A stretch of DNA of 26,586 nucleotides, taken from positions 1 to 26,586 of the forward strand of contig JAYVJV010000189.1 of the NCBI GenBank assembly GCA_043769005.1, read 5' to 3'. Positions within the stretch are counted from its first letter, which is position 1. Each line of letters opens with the position of its first letter. The notes under the pieces are model-generated. The model did not search any database, was not told the origin of the DNA, and worked only from the letters and a program-made list of their open reading frames with translations. This document shows positions 7,424 through 15,073 of the stretch, piece by piece. This stretch comes from JAAFIP01 sp043769005. Its GTDB lineage: Bacteria; Pseudomonadota; Gammaproteobacteria; Burkholderiales; Burkholderiaceae_C. Both the position numbers and the translations under genes were made by a program.

Positions 7424-8461
7424 ATGTTCAGCTATATCGTCAAACGCCTGCTGCTCATGATTCCCACTTTGCTGGGTATTATGTTGATCACCTTTGTGGT
7501 TACGCAGTTCGTACCCGGTGGCCCCGTAGAGCAGGTGGTTGCGCAGCTGCAAGACCGCAGCAGCGGGGGGGAGGCGGCCAGTGGTGGTAGCGGTAACAGC
7601 TACCGAGGCCGCCAGGGTGTCAGTAAACAGCAGCTGGAAGAAATCAAACAGCTCTATGGTTTTGACAAGCCACCCGTAGAGCGTTTTTGGTTGATGCTTA
7701 AATCCTATGCCACGCTGGATTTGGGCAAAAGTTTTTACCACCATACCGATGTGTGGGGCTTGATCGTATCCAAACTTCCCGTCTCCATCAGCTTGGGGCT
7801 GTGGACGCTGCTGCTCAGCTACGCGGTGGCATTGCCTTTAGGTGTGGCCAAGGCGGTGCGCGCAGGCACAAGGTTTGACTTTGTTACCAGCCTGATTGTG
7901 TTGGTGGGTTACGCCATACCGGGTTTTGTGCTGGGGGTTGTTCTGGTGGTGATTTTTGGCGGGCAGTTGCAGTGGTTTCCGCTGCGCGGGCTGACATCTA
8001 CCAACTGGGCAGATCTGAGCTGGCCTGCGCGGGTGGTGGATTATCTTTGGCATATTGCCATGCCCGTGACGGCGATGGTGCTGGGCAGTTTTGCCGTCAT
8101 CACCATGCTCACTAAAAATTCGTTTTTGGAAGAAATTCGCAAGCAGTATGTCATTACGGCGCGCGCCAAAGGTTTGGGCGAGGGCGCTGTGCTCTACAAA
8201 CATATTTTTCGCAATGCGCTGATTCCGCTGGTCACCGGGTTCCCCGCAGCTTTCATCGGTGCATTTTTTACCGGCTCGCTACTGATTGAGACTCTCTTTT
8301 CTTTGGATGGCTTGGGCCTGCTCAGCTTTGAAAGCGTGATCCGGCGTGACTACCCTGTGGTGCTGGGTACGCTGTTTTTGTTTACCCTGATTGGTTTGGT
8401 GACCAAGCTGATCAGCGACCTGATGTACGTGTGGGTAGACCCCCGTGTGAAGTTTGATTGA
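7424..8461 (+). CDS. yejB: Peptide ABC transporter permease YejB
   Basis: The 345-residue inner-membrane permease has an N-terminal DppB-type segment (YIVKRLLLMIPTLLGIMLIT) and a periplasmic loop with the Gly/Ser-rich stretch SSGGEAASGGSGNSYRGR, followed by the BPD-type transmembrane domain. The EAA loop that contacts the ATPase is visible as TARAKGLGEGAVLYKHIFRN. It ends VWVDPRVKFD, as YejB-type permeases do. The ATG at 7424 is chosen because MFSYIVKRLL is the family start; an ORF beginning at 7397 would overlap yejA. The stop at 8461 touches a TTG possible start of yejE. Confidence 0.95.
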   Translation: MFSYIVKRLLLMIPTLLGIMLITFVVTQFVPGGPVEQVVAQLQDRSSGGEAASGGSGNSYRGRQGVSKQQLEEIKQLYGFDKPPVERFWLMLKSYATLDLGKSFYHHTDVWGLIVSKLPVSISLGLWTLLLSYAVALPLGVAKAVRAGTRFDFVTSLIVLVGYAIPGFVLGVVLVVIFGGQLQWFPLRGLTSTNWADLSWPARVVDYLWHIAMPVTAMVLGSFAVITMLTKNSFLEEIRKQYVITARAKGLGEGAVLYKHIFRNALIPLVTGFPAAFIGAFFTGSLLIETLFSLDGLGLLSFESVIRRDYPVVLGTLFLFTLIGLVTKLISDLMYVWVDPRVKFD

Positions 8462-8472
8462 AGCGCAGCACT

Positions 8473-9525
8473 ATGCCGATGGACCCATTGCCACCCACCG
8501 TATCGCTGTCGCCGCGCAAGCGCGCTTGGCTGCGTTTTAAGCACAACCGTTTGGGCTACTGGAGTTTGTGCACCTTCGGCGCGCTGATGGTGCTGTGCAT
8601 GTTTGCTGAACTGCTCTCGAACGACAAACCCTTGCTTGCCCGCTACAACGGCCAGTGGTATGCCCCGGTGTTTCAAACCCTGCCTGAGACCACGTTTGGC
8701 GGCGACTTTGTCACTCCCACCGATTATTGGGATCCGTTTATTGAGGAGCAGTTTGCCAAGCCCGGGAATTTTGCGCTGTTTCCGCCCAACCGCTATGGCG
8801 ATAAAACGCTGAACTATTTTGCCAAAGCACCAAACCCTGCACCACCCAGCGCCATCAATTACCTGGGCACCGACGACCGTGGCCGTGACTTGTTGGCCCA
8901 GTTGTTGTATGGTTTTAGAGTCAGTGTGTTGTTTGGTTTGGCGCTGACGGCGGTAGGTGTGCTGCTAGGCGTGCTCACCGGGGCGGTGCAGGGCTACTTT
9001 GCGGGCAAGATGGATTTGGTTTTCCAGCGCTTTATCGAAGTGTGGAGTGCCATGCCCGAGTTGTATTTATTGATTATTTTTGCAGCGATTTTCAAACCCA
9101 GTGTAGCGCTGCTGTTAATTCTGCTCAGTGCCTTTGGCTGGATGGGCTTGTCCGACTATGTGCGCGCCGAGTTTTTGCGTAACCGCCAGATGGACTACGT
9201 GCGCGCCGCCCGTGCCATGGGCCTGAGCCATTGGCAGATCATCCGCCGCCATGTGCTGCCCAACAGCATGACCCCCGTAGTCACGTTTTTGCCGTTCCGC
9301 ATGAGTGGCGCAATTTTGGCTTTGACCTCGCTGGATTTTCTGGGCCTGGGTGTACCACCCGGCACACCGAGTCTGGGCGAGATGCTGGCGCAGGGGAAGA
9401 ACAATATTGATGCCTGGTGGATATCGCTGTCTACCTTTGCGGTGCTGGTTGTCACGCTCTTGTTGCTCACCTTCATGGGCGACGCGTTGCGTGATGCGCT
9501 GGATCCTCGAAAGGCAGATAAATAA
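8473..9525 (+). CDS. yejE: Peptide ABC transporter permease YejE
   Basis: The 350-residue second permease of the importer has an N-terminal membrane segment (GYWSLCTFGALMVLCMFAEL) and a long periplasmic part ending in INYLGTDDRGRDLLAQLLYG, the DppC/OppC signature before the transmembrane domain. The ATPase-contact EAA loop is YVRAARAMGLSHWQIIRRHV. The C-terminus FMGDALRDALDPRK is typical. Three starts are possible: TTG 8458 (overlapping the yejB stop), ATG 8473 and ATG 8479. I chose 8473 because none has a clear ribosome-binding site and ATG is commoner. The stop TAA overlaps the yejF start (TAATG), which suggests coupled translation. Confidence 0.93.
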   Translation: MPMDPLPPTVSLSPRKRAWLRFKHNRLGYWSLCTFGALMVLCMFAELLSNDKPLLARYNGQWYAPVFQTLPETTFGGDFVTPTDYWDPFIEEQFAKPGNFALFPPNRYGDKTLNYFAKAPNPAPPSAINYLGTDDRGRDLLAQLLYGFRVSVLFGLALTAVGVLLGVLTGAVQGYFAGKMDLVFQRFIEVWSAMPELYLLIIFAAIFKPSVALLLILLSAFGWMGLSDYVRAEFLRNRQMDYVRAARAMGLSHWQIIRRHVLPNSMTPVVTFLPFRMSGAILALTSLDFLGLGVPPGTPSLGEMLAQGKNNIDAWWISLSTFAVLVVTLLLLTFMGDALRDALDPRKADK

Positions 9526-11144
9526 TGGCCCTGCTCGACGTGCAAAACCTCAGCGTGTCCTTCGCCGGCAAAGAAGTGGTGCACGGCATTGACTTCTCTA
9601 TCAAAGCAGGTGAGAAATTGGCACTGGTGGGCGAGTCGGGTTCGGGCAAATCCGTCACTGCCTTAGCTATTCTGCGCCTCGTACAAAATGCAGCAATCAC
9701 CGGCCAGGCATTATTCGACGGGCGTGACACGCTACAAATGCCGGAGCACGAACTGCGCGGCCTGCGGGGTGACGACATTGCCATGATCTTTCAGGAGCCG
9801 ATGACGGCGCTGAACCCGCTGTACACCATTGGCGACCAGATCGCCGAGGTGCTGGAGACCAAACAGGCGCTGAGCAAAAAAGCTGCGTGGGCGCGGGTGC
9901 TGGAGCTGCTGGTAGAGACTGGCATCCCCGAGCCCGAGCGCCGCGCGCAAAGCTACCCGCACCAGCTCAGTGGTGGCCAGCGCCAACGCGCCATGATTGC
10001 CATGGCCCTGGCCTGCAAGCCGCGCCTGCTGCTGGCTGATGAGCCGACCACTGCGCTGGACGTGACGCTGCGCCAGCAAATTCTGGATCTGCTGGGCGAG
10101 CTGCAAAAAAGCCACCAGATGGCGGTGCTGCTGATTACCCATGACCTGAACATGGTGCGCAAGTTTGCCGACCGCATTGCGGTGATGGAGAACGGCACCA
10201 TCGTCGAGCACGGTCCGGTAGCCCAGGTGTTTGCCAACCCGCAACACGCCTACACACAAAAGCTGCTGGCCAGCAAACCAGTGCGCGATGTGGTGGAGGG
10301 CGTTGCGTCAGGCGGCACCGTGCTGGCGGCCAAAGACCTGCGCGTGGGCTACCCCATCCCCAAGCCCGGTTTCAAGGGCTGGTTCAGCAAGGGCGAGTTT
10401 GTCGCCGTCAAGCAGGCAACGTTTGATTTGGCAGCGGGCCAGACGCTGGGTGTGATCGGCGAGTCGGGCTCGGGCAAGTCAACGCTGGCGCTGGCCATGC
10501 TGGGGCTCACCAAAGCCTCGGGCGATGTTTTTTACCAATCATTTGAGCCTGCAGTCCAGCAAAACAGTGCGCAAGCAGCTATGAAAAATATAGCATCCAT
10601 AGACTACGCCAATGGTCTGCGCAAACGTATCCAGGTGGTGTTTCAAGACCCTTTTTCTTCGCTCTCGCCGCGCATGACGGTGGAAGAAATCGTGGGCGAA
10701 GGCCTGCGCGTGCATGCGCCCGCCTTGAGCATCGCCCAGCGACAGCTCAAGGTTCTTGCGACCCTGAATGAAGTGGGCCTGAGCCAGGAGCAGTTTCCCA
10801 ACCTGCTGGCCCGCTACCCACACGAGTTCTCCGGTGGCCAGCGTCAGCGTATTGCCATTGCCCGTGCATTGATCGTCGAGCCACAGATTTTGGTGCTCGA
10901 CGAGCCCACCAGTGCGCTGGACGTGACGATCCAGAAACAGGTGCTCACGCTGTTGCAGCGCCTGCAAAAATCCCACGGCCTGAGCTACCTGCTCATCACC
11001 CACGATGTCGATGTGATCCGTGCCATGGCGCATGAAGTGATGGTCATGAAGGACGGCGACATCGTGGAAGCGGGCAGTGTGCACGCCGTGCTGGACGTGC
11101 CGCAGCACCCGTACACGCAGCGCTTGGTGGCTGCATCAGTTTAA
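9525..11144 (+). CDS. yejF: Peptide ABC transporter ATPase YejF (two nucleotide-binding domains)
   Basis: The 539-residue cytoplasmic ATPase powers YejBE and carries both nucleotide-binding domains in one chain. Domain 1: Walker A GESGSGKS (36-43), Q90, signature LSGGQ (148-152), Walker B LLLADEP (168-174), H206. Domain 2: Walker A GESGSGKS (312-319), Q374, signature FSGGQ (435-439), Walker B LVLDEP (456-461), H493. All catalytic motifs are intact. Between Walker A and the Q-loop of domain 2, residues ~337-362 (FYQSFEPAVQQNSAQAAMKN and following) differ from the family and derive from a copy of the interspersed repeat. E. coli YejF has 529 residues, so the net gain is about 10. The start overlaps the yejE stop. 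The 3' end overlaps the convergent lipase gene by nine bases. Confidence 0.95.
   Translation: MALLDVQNLSVSFAGKEVVHGIDFSIKAGEKLALVGESGSGKSVTALAILRLVQNAAITGQALFDGRDTLQMPEHELRGLRGDDIAMIFQEPMTALNPLYTIGDQIAEVLETKQALSKKAAWARVLELLVETGIPEPERRAQSYPHQLSGGQRQRAMIAMALACKPRLLLADEPTTALDVTLRQQILDLLGELQKSHQMAVLLITHDLNMVRKFADRIAVMENGTIVEHGPVAQVFANPQHAYTQKLLASKPVRDVVEGVASGGTVLAAKDLRVGYPIPKPGFKGWFSKGEFVAVKQATFDLAAGQTLGVIGESGSGKSTLALAMLGLTKASGDVFYQSFEPAVQQNSAQAAMKNIASIDYANGLRKRIQVVFQDPFSSLSPRMTVEEIVGEGLRVHAPALSIAQRQLKVLATLNEVGLSQEQFPNLLARYPHEFSGGQRQRIAIARALIVEPQILVLDEPTSALDVTIQKQVLTLLQRLQKSHGLSYLLITHDVDVIRAMAHEVMVMKDGDIVEAGSVHAVLDVPQHPYTQRLVAASV
10531..10602 (+). repeat. Interspersed repeat copy inside yejF
   Basis: The stretch has the order ATCATTTGAGCCTGCAGTCC, then CAGTGCGCAAGCAGCTATG, then AAAAATATAGCATCC. 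The same order appears in trmB (CATTTGAGGCTGTAG ... GCGTAAGCAGCTCTTAAATC). The part at 10563-10598 matches the def copy (12468-12503) at 29 of 36 bases. It is visibly richer in A and T than the yejF sequence around it and is translated in frame. Limits are approximate. Confidence 0.75.
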
Positions 11145-12002
11145 AGGTGCCAGCATCGACTCGCGTGCATGCGGCAGCATGGCGCGCACGTAGTTGATGG
11201 GCGCGTGGTCGGCCAACTCGCGGGACTCGGCGGCATCTGCTACCCAGTGAGTTGCCTGCGGGTAGGCTTGGTGCGCCGCTCTGCGGTCTGGCTCCATGCC
11301 CTCTAGCGAAGTGACATCGCGGTGCAATTGCCCCTCGGCATCAATGTAGTGCAGCCGACCCGCATGTACATACTGGAGCCGGCCAGGGGGCAGGGTGCAC
11401 AGGATGTCACAGCAGTTCACATAGCGGTCTACCTGCATACCTTCCAAGGTCTCGGCAAAGTCGGCATCGCCCACAGCGGGCGCGCCGATTGTGACCAGGC
11501 GCGCCATGGACGACTGCACGCGGCTGGCAGCCAGATTAGCCAGCGCCGCACCCATGCTGTGCCCGGCAAATACGCAATCATCCAGTTGACTGCCCAGACT
11601 ATGGGTAATACGTTCCCACATGCCATTTAAGGCTTGCATGCTGCCCAAATGCACCTGGCCGCCCACCAGCCAGGGTGTTTTGACGGCATGTTTATCGGTG
11701 GCAAAGTTTATGAAGTTGGGCTCGTCTCCACTAAACACCAGTACCAACTTGCCCAAGCGTTCCTGCCGCAGGGCAATGGCCTGTGCACCCGGAGCGTGAA
11801 AATCATCCATCCACGCAAAGCCGCCTAGTTTCAGCTCGGCCAGCAAGCGGGCGTTTTGTTTGAGGTCATGCAAAAAAGGCGTATAGGCCAAGCGCGACAG
11901 TTCTGCGCACACCCAGTCATGCACATGGGGCACAGGTTCCTCGAACACGGTGGCTGCCAGGTGGGGCTGGTAGAGACTGCTTCGTCTCGCATCGTAGTCC
12001 AT
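11136..12002 (-). CDS. Class 3 lipase-like alpha/beta hydrolase
   Basis: The 288-residue protein has the lipase class 3 nucleophile elbow FAGHSMGAALANLAASRV (about 146-163), with the serine in GHSMG, preceded by LVLVFSGDEPNF and followed by LVTIGAPAVGDADF, the family's conserved strand and G-x-P-x-x-G-D segment. The pattern then shows YVNCCDILCTLPP and YVHAGRLHYIDAEG. A late histidine (LADHAPINYVRAML) fits the catalytic His of the family (DH..Y). No signal peptide is seen, so it is probably cytoplasmic. Substrate is unknown; triacylglycerol or other ester hydrolysis is only a family-level guess. GGAG lies upstream of the ATG at 12002. It converges on yejF with a nine-base overlap. Confidence 0.85.
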   Translation of the reverse strand: MDYDARRSSLYQPHLAATVFEEPVPHVHDWVCAELSRLAYTPFLHDLKQNARLLAELKLGGFAWMDDFHAPGAQAIALRQERLGKLVLVFSGDEPNFINFATDKHAVKTPWLVGGQVHLGSMQALNGMWERITHSLGSQLDDCVFAGHSMGAALANLAASRVQSSMARLVTIGAPAVGDADFAETLEGMQVDRYVNCCDILCTLPPGRLQYVHAGRLHYIDAEGQLHRDVTSLEGMEPDRRAAHQAYPQATHWVADAAESRELADHAPINYVRAMLPHARESMLAPLN

Positions 12003-12135
12003 AGCGCTTCTCCTGTGTTAATTTTTGTAAGTATTTTGGGTTACATATGCATCCTACTACGGTCAGCGAGGCAAGGCAAGTCAGGGCGGTGAGCCAAGGT
12101 GGGGGAGGTTTTACCCATTGCCCAACATTTAGCTT

Positions 12136-12165
12136 TTGATGGGAGAGCCTGAATTCTCCTATGAT
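12136..12165 (+). promoter_or_regulatory. Candidate sigma-70 promoter of def
   Basis: TTGATG (12136-12141), an 18-base spacer and TATGAT (12160-12165) form a fair -35/-10 pair. The predicted start site, around 12172, leaves a leader of about 14 or 26 bases depending on which def ATG is used. The rest of the 12003-12185 gap between the divergent lipase and def genes shows nothing else I can name. Confidence 0.4.
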
Positions 12166-12197
12166 GCTGGCATCCATGCTGTTGAATGCCTTCTGTT

Positions 12198-12824
12198 ATG
12201 ACCATCCGCACTCTGCTTAAAATGGGCGACCCGCGACTGCTGCGCGTGGCGCAATCTGTACGCGTTTTTGACACCGACGTGCTGCACCTGCTCATCAGCG
12301 ACATGCTTGACACCATGGCTGCGGCTAGCGGTGCGGGGCTGGCAGCGCCGCAGATAGGGGTGGATTTGCAAGTCGTAATTTTTGGCACCGGAGCAGTCAA
12401 CCCACGCTACCCCGAAGCTCCTGTGGTCCCCCGTACGGTACTTATTAATCCTGTCATTACGCCTTTAGACAGTGCGCAATCAGCTATTGAAAATGTAGCA
12501 ACTTATCTCCAAGGCGATAAACTCAGTGGCAGCCAAAGGGCTGGACTGCAAGCGCAAATGGAAGACGGCTGGGAGGGTTGCCTGTCGGTGCCGGGTCTGC
12601 GCGGTGCGGTGCCGCGCTTTCAACACATTCGTTACCAGGGTTTTGACCCGTTTGGCGACCCGATAGAACGGGTTGTCAGTGGCTTTCATGCCCGGGTGGT
12701 GCAGCACGAGTGTGACCATTTGCAAGGAATTTTGTACCCCATGCGGGTACAGGATTTCAGCCGTTTTGGTTTTACCGAAGTGCTGTTTCCCGAACTGGCC
12801 CATAGCCCTAATGACGATGAGTGA
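12198..12824 (+). CDS. def: Peptide deformylase
   Basis: The 208-residue enzyme removes the formyl group from the N-terminal methionine of nascent proteins. All three family motifs are present: GAGLAAPQIG (motif 1), EGCLSVPG (motif 2, metal-ligand Cys) and QHECDHLQG (motif 3, two His ligands and the catalytic Glu). The region between VPRTVLINPVITPL and DGWEGCLSV is normally about 5-8 residues. Here it carries roughly 30 extra residues (DSAQSAIENVATYLQGDKLS and onward), encoded by a copy of the interspersed repeat. The insertion is in a surface loop just before motif 2, which may explain tolerance. ATG 12198 gives the conserved MTIRTLLKMGDPRLL start. ATG 12186 would add MPSV and cannot be excluded. 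Confidence 0.95.
   Translation: MTIRTLLKMGDPRLLRVAQSVRVFDTDVLHLLISDMLDTMAAASGAGLAAPQIGVDLQVVIFGTGAVNPRYPEAPVVPRTVLINPVITPLDSAQSAIENVATYLQGDKLSGSQRAGLQAQMEDGWEGCLSVPGLRGAVPRFQHIRYQGFDPFGDPIERVVSGFHARVVQHECDHLQGILYPMRVQDFSRFGFTEVLFPELAHSPNDDE
12455..12525 (+). repeat. Interspersed repeat copy inside def
   Basis: The core GACAGTGCGCAATCAGCTATTGAAAATGTAGCAACT spans 12468-12503 and matches the yejF copy at 29 of 36 bases, in the same reading frame (DSAQSAIENVAT against NSAQAAMKNIAS). It is preceded by CATTACGCCTTTA, which may be the degenerate left part of the element. Limits are approximate; inserted sequence may continue to about 12555. Confidence 0.7.
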
Positions 12825-12976
12825 ATCTTGGGGCAGCGGTGGCGGGTAAGCAGTCTTAACAGCTAGCAACACAATAAAGGAGCATTACACATCGTCTGTG
12901 TTCACAATTGCCCAGATAGCAAAGCATGAAGATAGTTTTGTTGTGCAATCACAGGATGAAAGAGGAGAGGTGTGCA

Positions 12977-13192
12977 ATGTTCTGGAACCAAAGTAATTAT
13001 CCCAAGCCCATCAATACGCTACCCCTTGAGGTGCGTCCCAAGGCGATTGAAATTGCCAATGCCCTGTTGCAGCAGGGTGCCCAAGAGGAAAAAGCTGTGC
13101 GCTTGGGCATGGCCACCGCAAGCCACTGGTCGCATCTGTACCCGGCAGACTTTATGCCGCACAGTACTGCGCTTGAACCAGCCCCGCTTTAA
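12977..13192 (+). CDS. Small uncharacterised protein (71 residues)
   Basis: The protein begins MFWNQSNYPKPINTLPLEVR and contains KAIEIANALLQQGAQEEKAV followed by RLGMATASHW. The pattern Y-P-x(4)-L-P-x(2)-V-R-x-K-A-I-E-I-A-N-A-L-L recurs in small conserved hypothetical proteins of proteobacteria, usually with a Gly-Tyr-Asp-Glu-Gly turn where this one has GAQEE. I know of no established function. No signal peptide or membrane segment is seen; two short helices are likely. A strong ribosome-binding site (GGAGAGG, 12964-12970) precedes the ATG at 12977, which decides the start against the in-frame ATGs at 12926 and 12956. The tail after SHWSHLY is poorly structured. Confidence 0.75.
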   Translation: MFWNQSNYPKPINTLPLEVRPKAIEIANALLQQGAQEEKAVRLGMATASHWSHLYPADFMPHSTALEPAPL

Positions 13193-13194
13193 TC

Positions 13195-13220
13195 AAAAAA
13201 GCGACCGGGAAGGTCGCTTT
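13195..13220 (-). terminator. Intrinsic terminator of the selO-to-ppiC run
   Basis: A perfect 9-bp stem, AAAGCGACC (13198-13206) with GGTCGCTTT (13212-13220), encloses the loop GGGAA. On the minus strand it is followed by six T's (the A-run at 13195-13200), so it ends transcripts coming from the PpiC gene. On the plus strand it lies three bases after the small-protein stop but has only TTT GG TT behind it, so it is weaker in that direction. Confidence 0.8.
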
Positions 13221-13283
13221 GGTTGATTGGCCTGCCACCCACTGATGCCTGGCGGGGAGTGCAGGCACAGGGGCCAGAGTGTC

Positions 13284-14066
13284 TTATTCGATTTTGGCTT
13301 TGTCGCGGATTTCTTTCTGGAAAGCTGCGAGTTTTTGCTGCACTAACTGCTGGCTGATTTGTGGCTTGAGCTGCTCTAGCGGGGGGAGTTGCGCCTGGCG
13401 CACATCGTCCAGGCGGATGATATGGTAACCAAATTGGCTCTTCACAGGTGCATCGGTCACTTGGCCTTTGTCCAGCTTGGTCATCGCTTCAGAAAACTCT
13501 TTGACATAGCTGTTGGCGCTGGCCCAGTCCAGGTCACCACCGTTAGCGCCTGAGCCAGGGTCCTTGGACGATTTTTTGGCGATGTCAGCAAATTTGCCGC
13601 CTTTTTTGATCTCGCCGATCAGTTTTTTGGCTTCATCTTCGCTTTCGACCAGGATGTGGCTGGCGCGGTACTCTTTGCCTGCGTTGGCAGAGGCAAATTT
13701 GTCGTATTCGGCTTTCACGTCGGCATCGGTGACAGGGTTTTTCTTTTGAAAATCCGTGAATAAAGTACGGATCAAAATTTGCTGGCGGATGGACTCAAAT
13801 TCAACTTTGAACTCGTCGCTGGCATCGATGCCGCGTTTTTGCGCTTCTTGTGCAAACACTTCGCGGTTGATCACCTCTTGCTTGATTTGCTCCTGCATTT
13901 CGGGCGGAATAGGTTGCCCTTTGCTTTGAGCGGCTACCTGCTTGGTAAGTGCATCTACGCGGCTGCTTGGTACAGCCTTGCCGTTGACGATGGCCACGTT
14001 TTGCGCCCAGGCGCTGCAGGTGGCCAGCACGGACAGTGCGAGTGTGGAGAGTAAGCGTTTGTTCAT
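13284..14066 (-). CDS. Periplasmic peptidyl-prolyl isomerase, PpiC/SurA type
   Basis: The 260-residue protein has a signal peptide (MNKRLLSTLALSVLATCSAWA, then QNVAIVNGK). A SurA-like N-terminal chaperone segment (AIVNGKAVPSSRVDAL ... EVINREVFAQEAQKRGI) is followed by one parvulin domain (about 132-226) with RASHILVESEDEAKKLIGEI, GGDLDWAS, FSEAMTKLDKGQ and FGYHIIRLDDVR, then a C-terminal helix. It should assist folding of exported or outer-membrane proteins. It is the last gene of a minus-strand run and is followed by a strong terminator. It is separated from bolA by 122 bases that contain a repeat copy, so it may have its own transcript or be affected by that element. Confidence 0.92.
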   Translation of the reverse strand: MNKRLLSTLALSVLATCSAWAQNVAIVNGKAVPSSRVDALTKQVAAQSKGQPIPPEMQEQIKQEVINREVFAQEAQKRGIDASDEFKVEFESIRQQILIRTLFTDFQKKNPVTDADVKAEYDKFASANAGKEYRASHILVESEDEAKKLIGEIKKGGKFADIAKKSSKDPGSGANGGDLDWASANSYVKEFSEAMTKLDKGQVTDAPVKSQFGYHIIRLDDVRQAQLPPLEQLKPQISQQLVQQKLAAFQKEIRDKAKIE

Positions 14067-14085
14067 GGTTTCCCTTTAAAAATAA

Positions 14086-14146
14086 GCTCTAGCCCAATAA
14101 AATAATGCGTAAGCAGCTACAAAAATAATAGTAGATATAGTTCAAA
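14086..14146 (+). repeat. Intergenic copy of the interspersed repeat
   Basis: AATAAGCTCTAGCCCAATAA, then ATGCGTAAGCAGCTACAAAA and TAATAGTAGATATAG follow the same order as the copies in trmB (CTGTAGCCC ... CAGCGTAAGCAGCTCTTAAA ... TATAGC) and yejF. It sits between the ppiC start (14066) and the bolA stop (14189), so it is part of the bolA-ppiC spacer. Being outside genes, it probably shows the element least constrained by coding. Confidence 0.65.
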
Positions 14147-14188
14147 TGATAGTTCATGGCTGCCGGGTAATACCAAACAGGCCCTGCA

Positions 14189-14473
14189 TCATGCCGCAGT
14201 GGATTCGCTCTGCACCTCGATGGCCAGTGCATGCAGCCCCTGTGCCAGAAATACCTGGCACGCATCATACACAAGCCGGTGCTGCGCGACACGCGATTTA
14301 CCTGCAAACTGGGGGGATGCAATGCGCACCCGCAGGTGGGTGCCCACGCCAGCGCCGTCGGGGTTGCCCGCATGGCCTGAGTGCGAGGCCGACTCGTCAA
14401 TCACCTGTACTTGGCTGGTTGTCAGTGCGCTGCGCAAATGTGCGGCTACGACGCTGGCGCTTGCGGGGCTCAT
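14189..14473 (-). CDS. BolA family protein
   Basis: The 94-residue protein has the BolA/IbaG fold pattern: VVAAHLRSALTTSQVQVIDES, then HSGHAGNPDGAGVGTHLRVR and FAGKSRVAQHRLVYDACQVF, ending LAQGLHALAIEV. The H-x-G-H and S-R-V-x-x-H-R-x-V-Y elements are diagnostic. BolA proteins pair with monothiol glutaredoxins through a shared Fe-S cluster and act in iron-sulfur trafficking and stress response. Whether this is BolA proper or IbaG cannot be settled by eye. The start codon overlaps the yciB stop (four bases), which suggests translational coupling. Confidence 0.88.
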   Translation of the reverse strand: MSPASASVVAAHLRSALTTSQVQVIDESASHSGHAGNPDGAGVGTHLRVRIASPQFAGKSRVAQHRLVYDACQVFLAQGLHALAIEVQSESTAA

Positions 14474-15018
14474 CGCGGGCCTCCTTCGTCGCCTGTGTGT
14501 TGCAGGTATTTGGCAATGTAGACACCCTGGCCGATCAAAAAAACCAGGGGAAAGGCATAGCCCCAGATTTTAAAATCTACCCATTGCTCGGTGGTGTAGT
14601 AGTAGGCTACATAGGCGTTGAGCGTGGCCATGCACAGGCTGTACACCACCCAGGCTGCCGTCAGGTTACGCCACACACCGTCGGGCAATTGCAATTGCCC
14701 ACCCAGCATCATTTTGAGAAAGTTTTTCTTGAAAAACCACAGCGCAATACCCAAGGTCAGTCCCATAAAGGTGTACAGCACGGTCGGTTTGATTTTGATA
14801 AAACGCTCATCATGAAAACCCAGGGTGAGCGCGCCAAAGCCCAGCACCAGCGCCAGCGTGACCTTGTGCATCATTTGCAGGCGACCGTCCATTTTGTACA
14901 AAATCGCCATCTGCACCAGCGTGGCAGCCATGATGACACCGGTGGCCACGTAGATGTTGTACATCTTGTAGGCACCGAAAAACAGCAAAATGGGGAGAAA
15001 GTCTAAAAGTTGTTTCAT
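14470..15018 (-). CDS. yciB: Inner-membrane septation/spanning protein YciB
   Basis: The 182-residue protein begins MKQLLDFLPILLFFGAYKM and shows five hydrophobic segments: ~3-20, ~22-40, ~50-68, ~76-92 and ~118-138, with another near 150-168. ALWFFKKNFLKMMLGGQLQL and VWRNLTAAWVVYSLCMATLN are typical of YciB/IspA (179 residues in E. coli). The family is linked to cell-envelope synthesis and septation. The ATG at 15018 is preferred because a longer frame to 15048 only adds a non-hydrophobic MPTCPHLLHC. It overlaps bolA by four bases, as in other betaproteobacteria. Confidence 0.92.
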   Translation of the reverse strand: MKQLLDFLPILLFFGAYKMYNIYVATGVIMAATLVQMAILYKMDGRLQMMHKVTLALVLGFGALTLGFHDERFIKIKPTVLYTFMGLTLGIALWFFKKNFLKMMLGGQLQLPDGVWRNLTAAWVVYSLCMATLNAYVAYYYTTEQWVDFKIWGYAFPLVFLIGQGVYIAKYLQHTGDEGGPR

Positions 15019-15073
15019 GCAGTGAAGTAGGTGGGGGCAAGTGGGCAAGGCGGTCGAATCCAGGCAACCGAAC

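Noticed and set aside
12898..12996. 32-codon open frame from a GTG before the small protein gene
   Set aside because: The only AAGGAG lies ~15 bases upstream, too far away, and the peptide has no visible conservation features; it also overlaps the better-supported 71-residue gene.
14146..15006. 286-codon plus-strand open frame opposite bolA and yciB
   Set aside because: It is antisense to two well-recognised genes, crosses their junction and shows no family motif.
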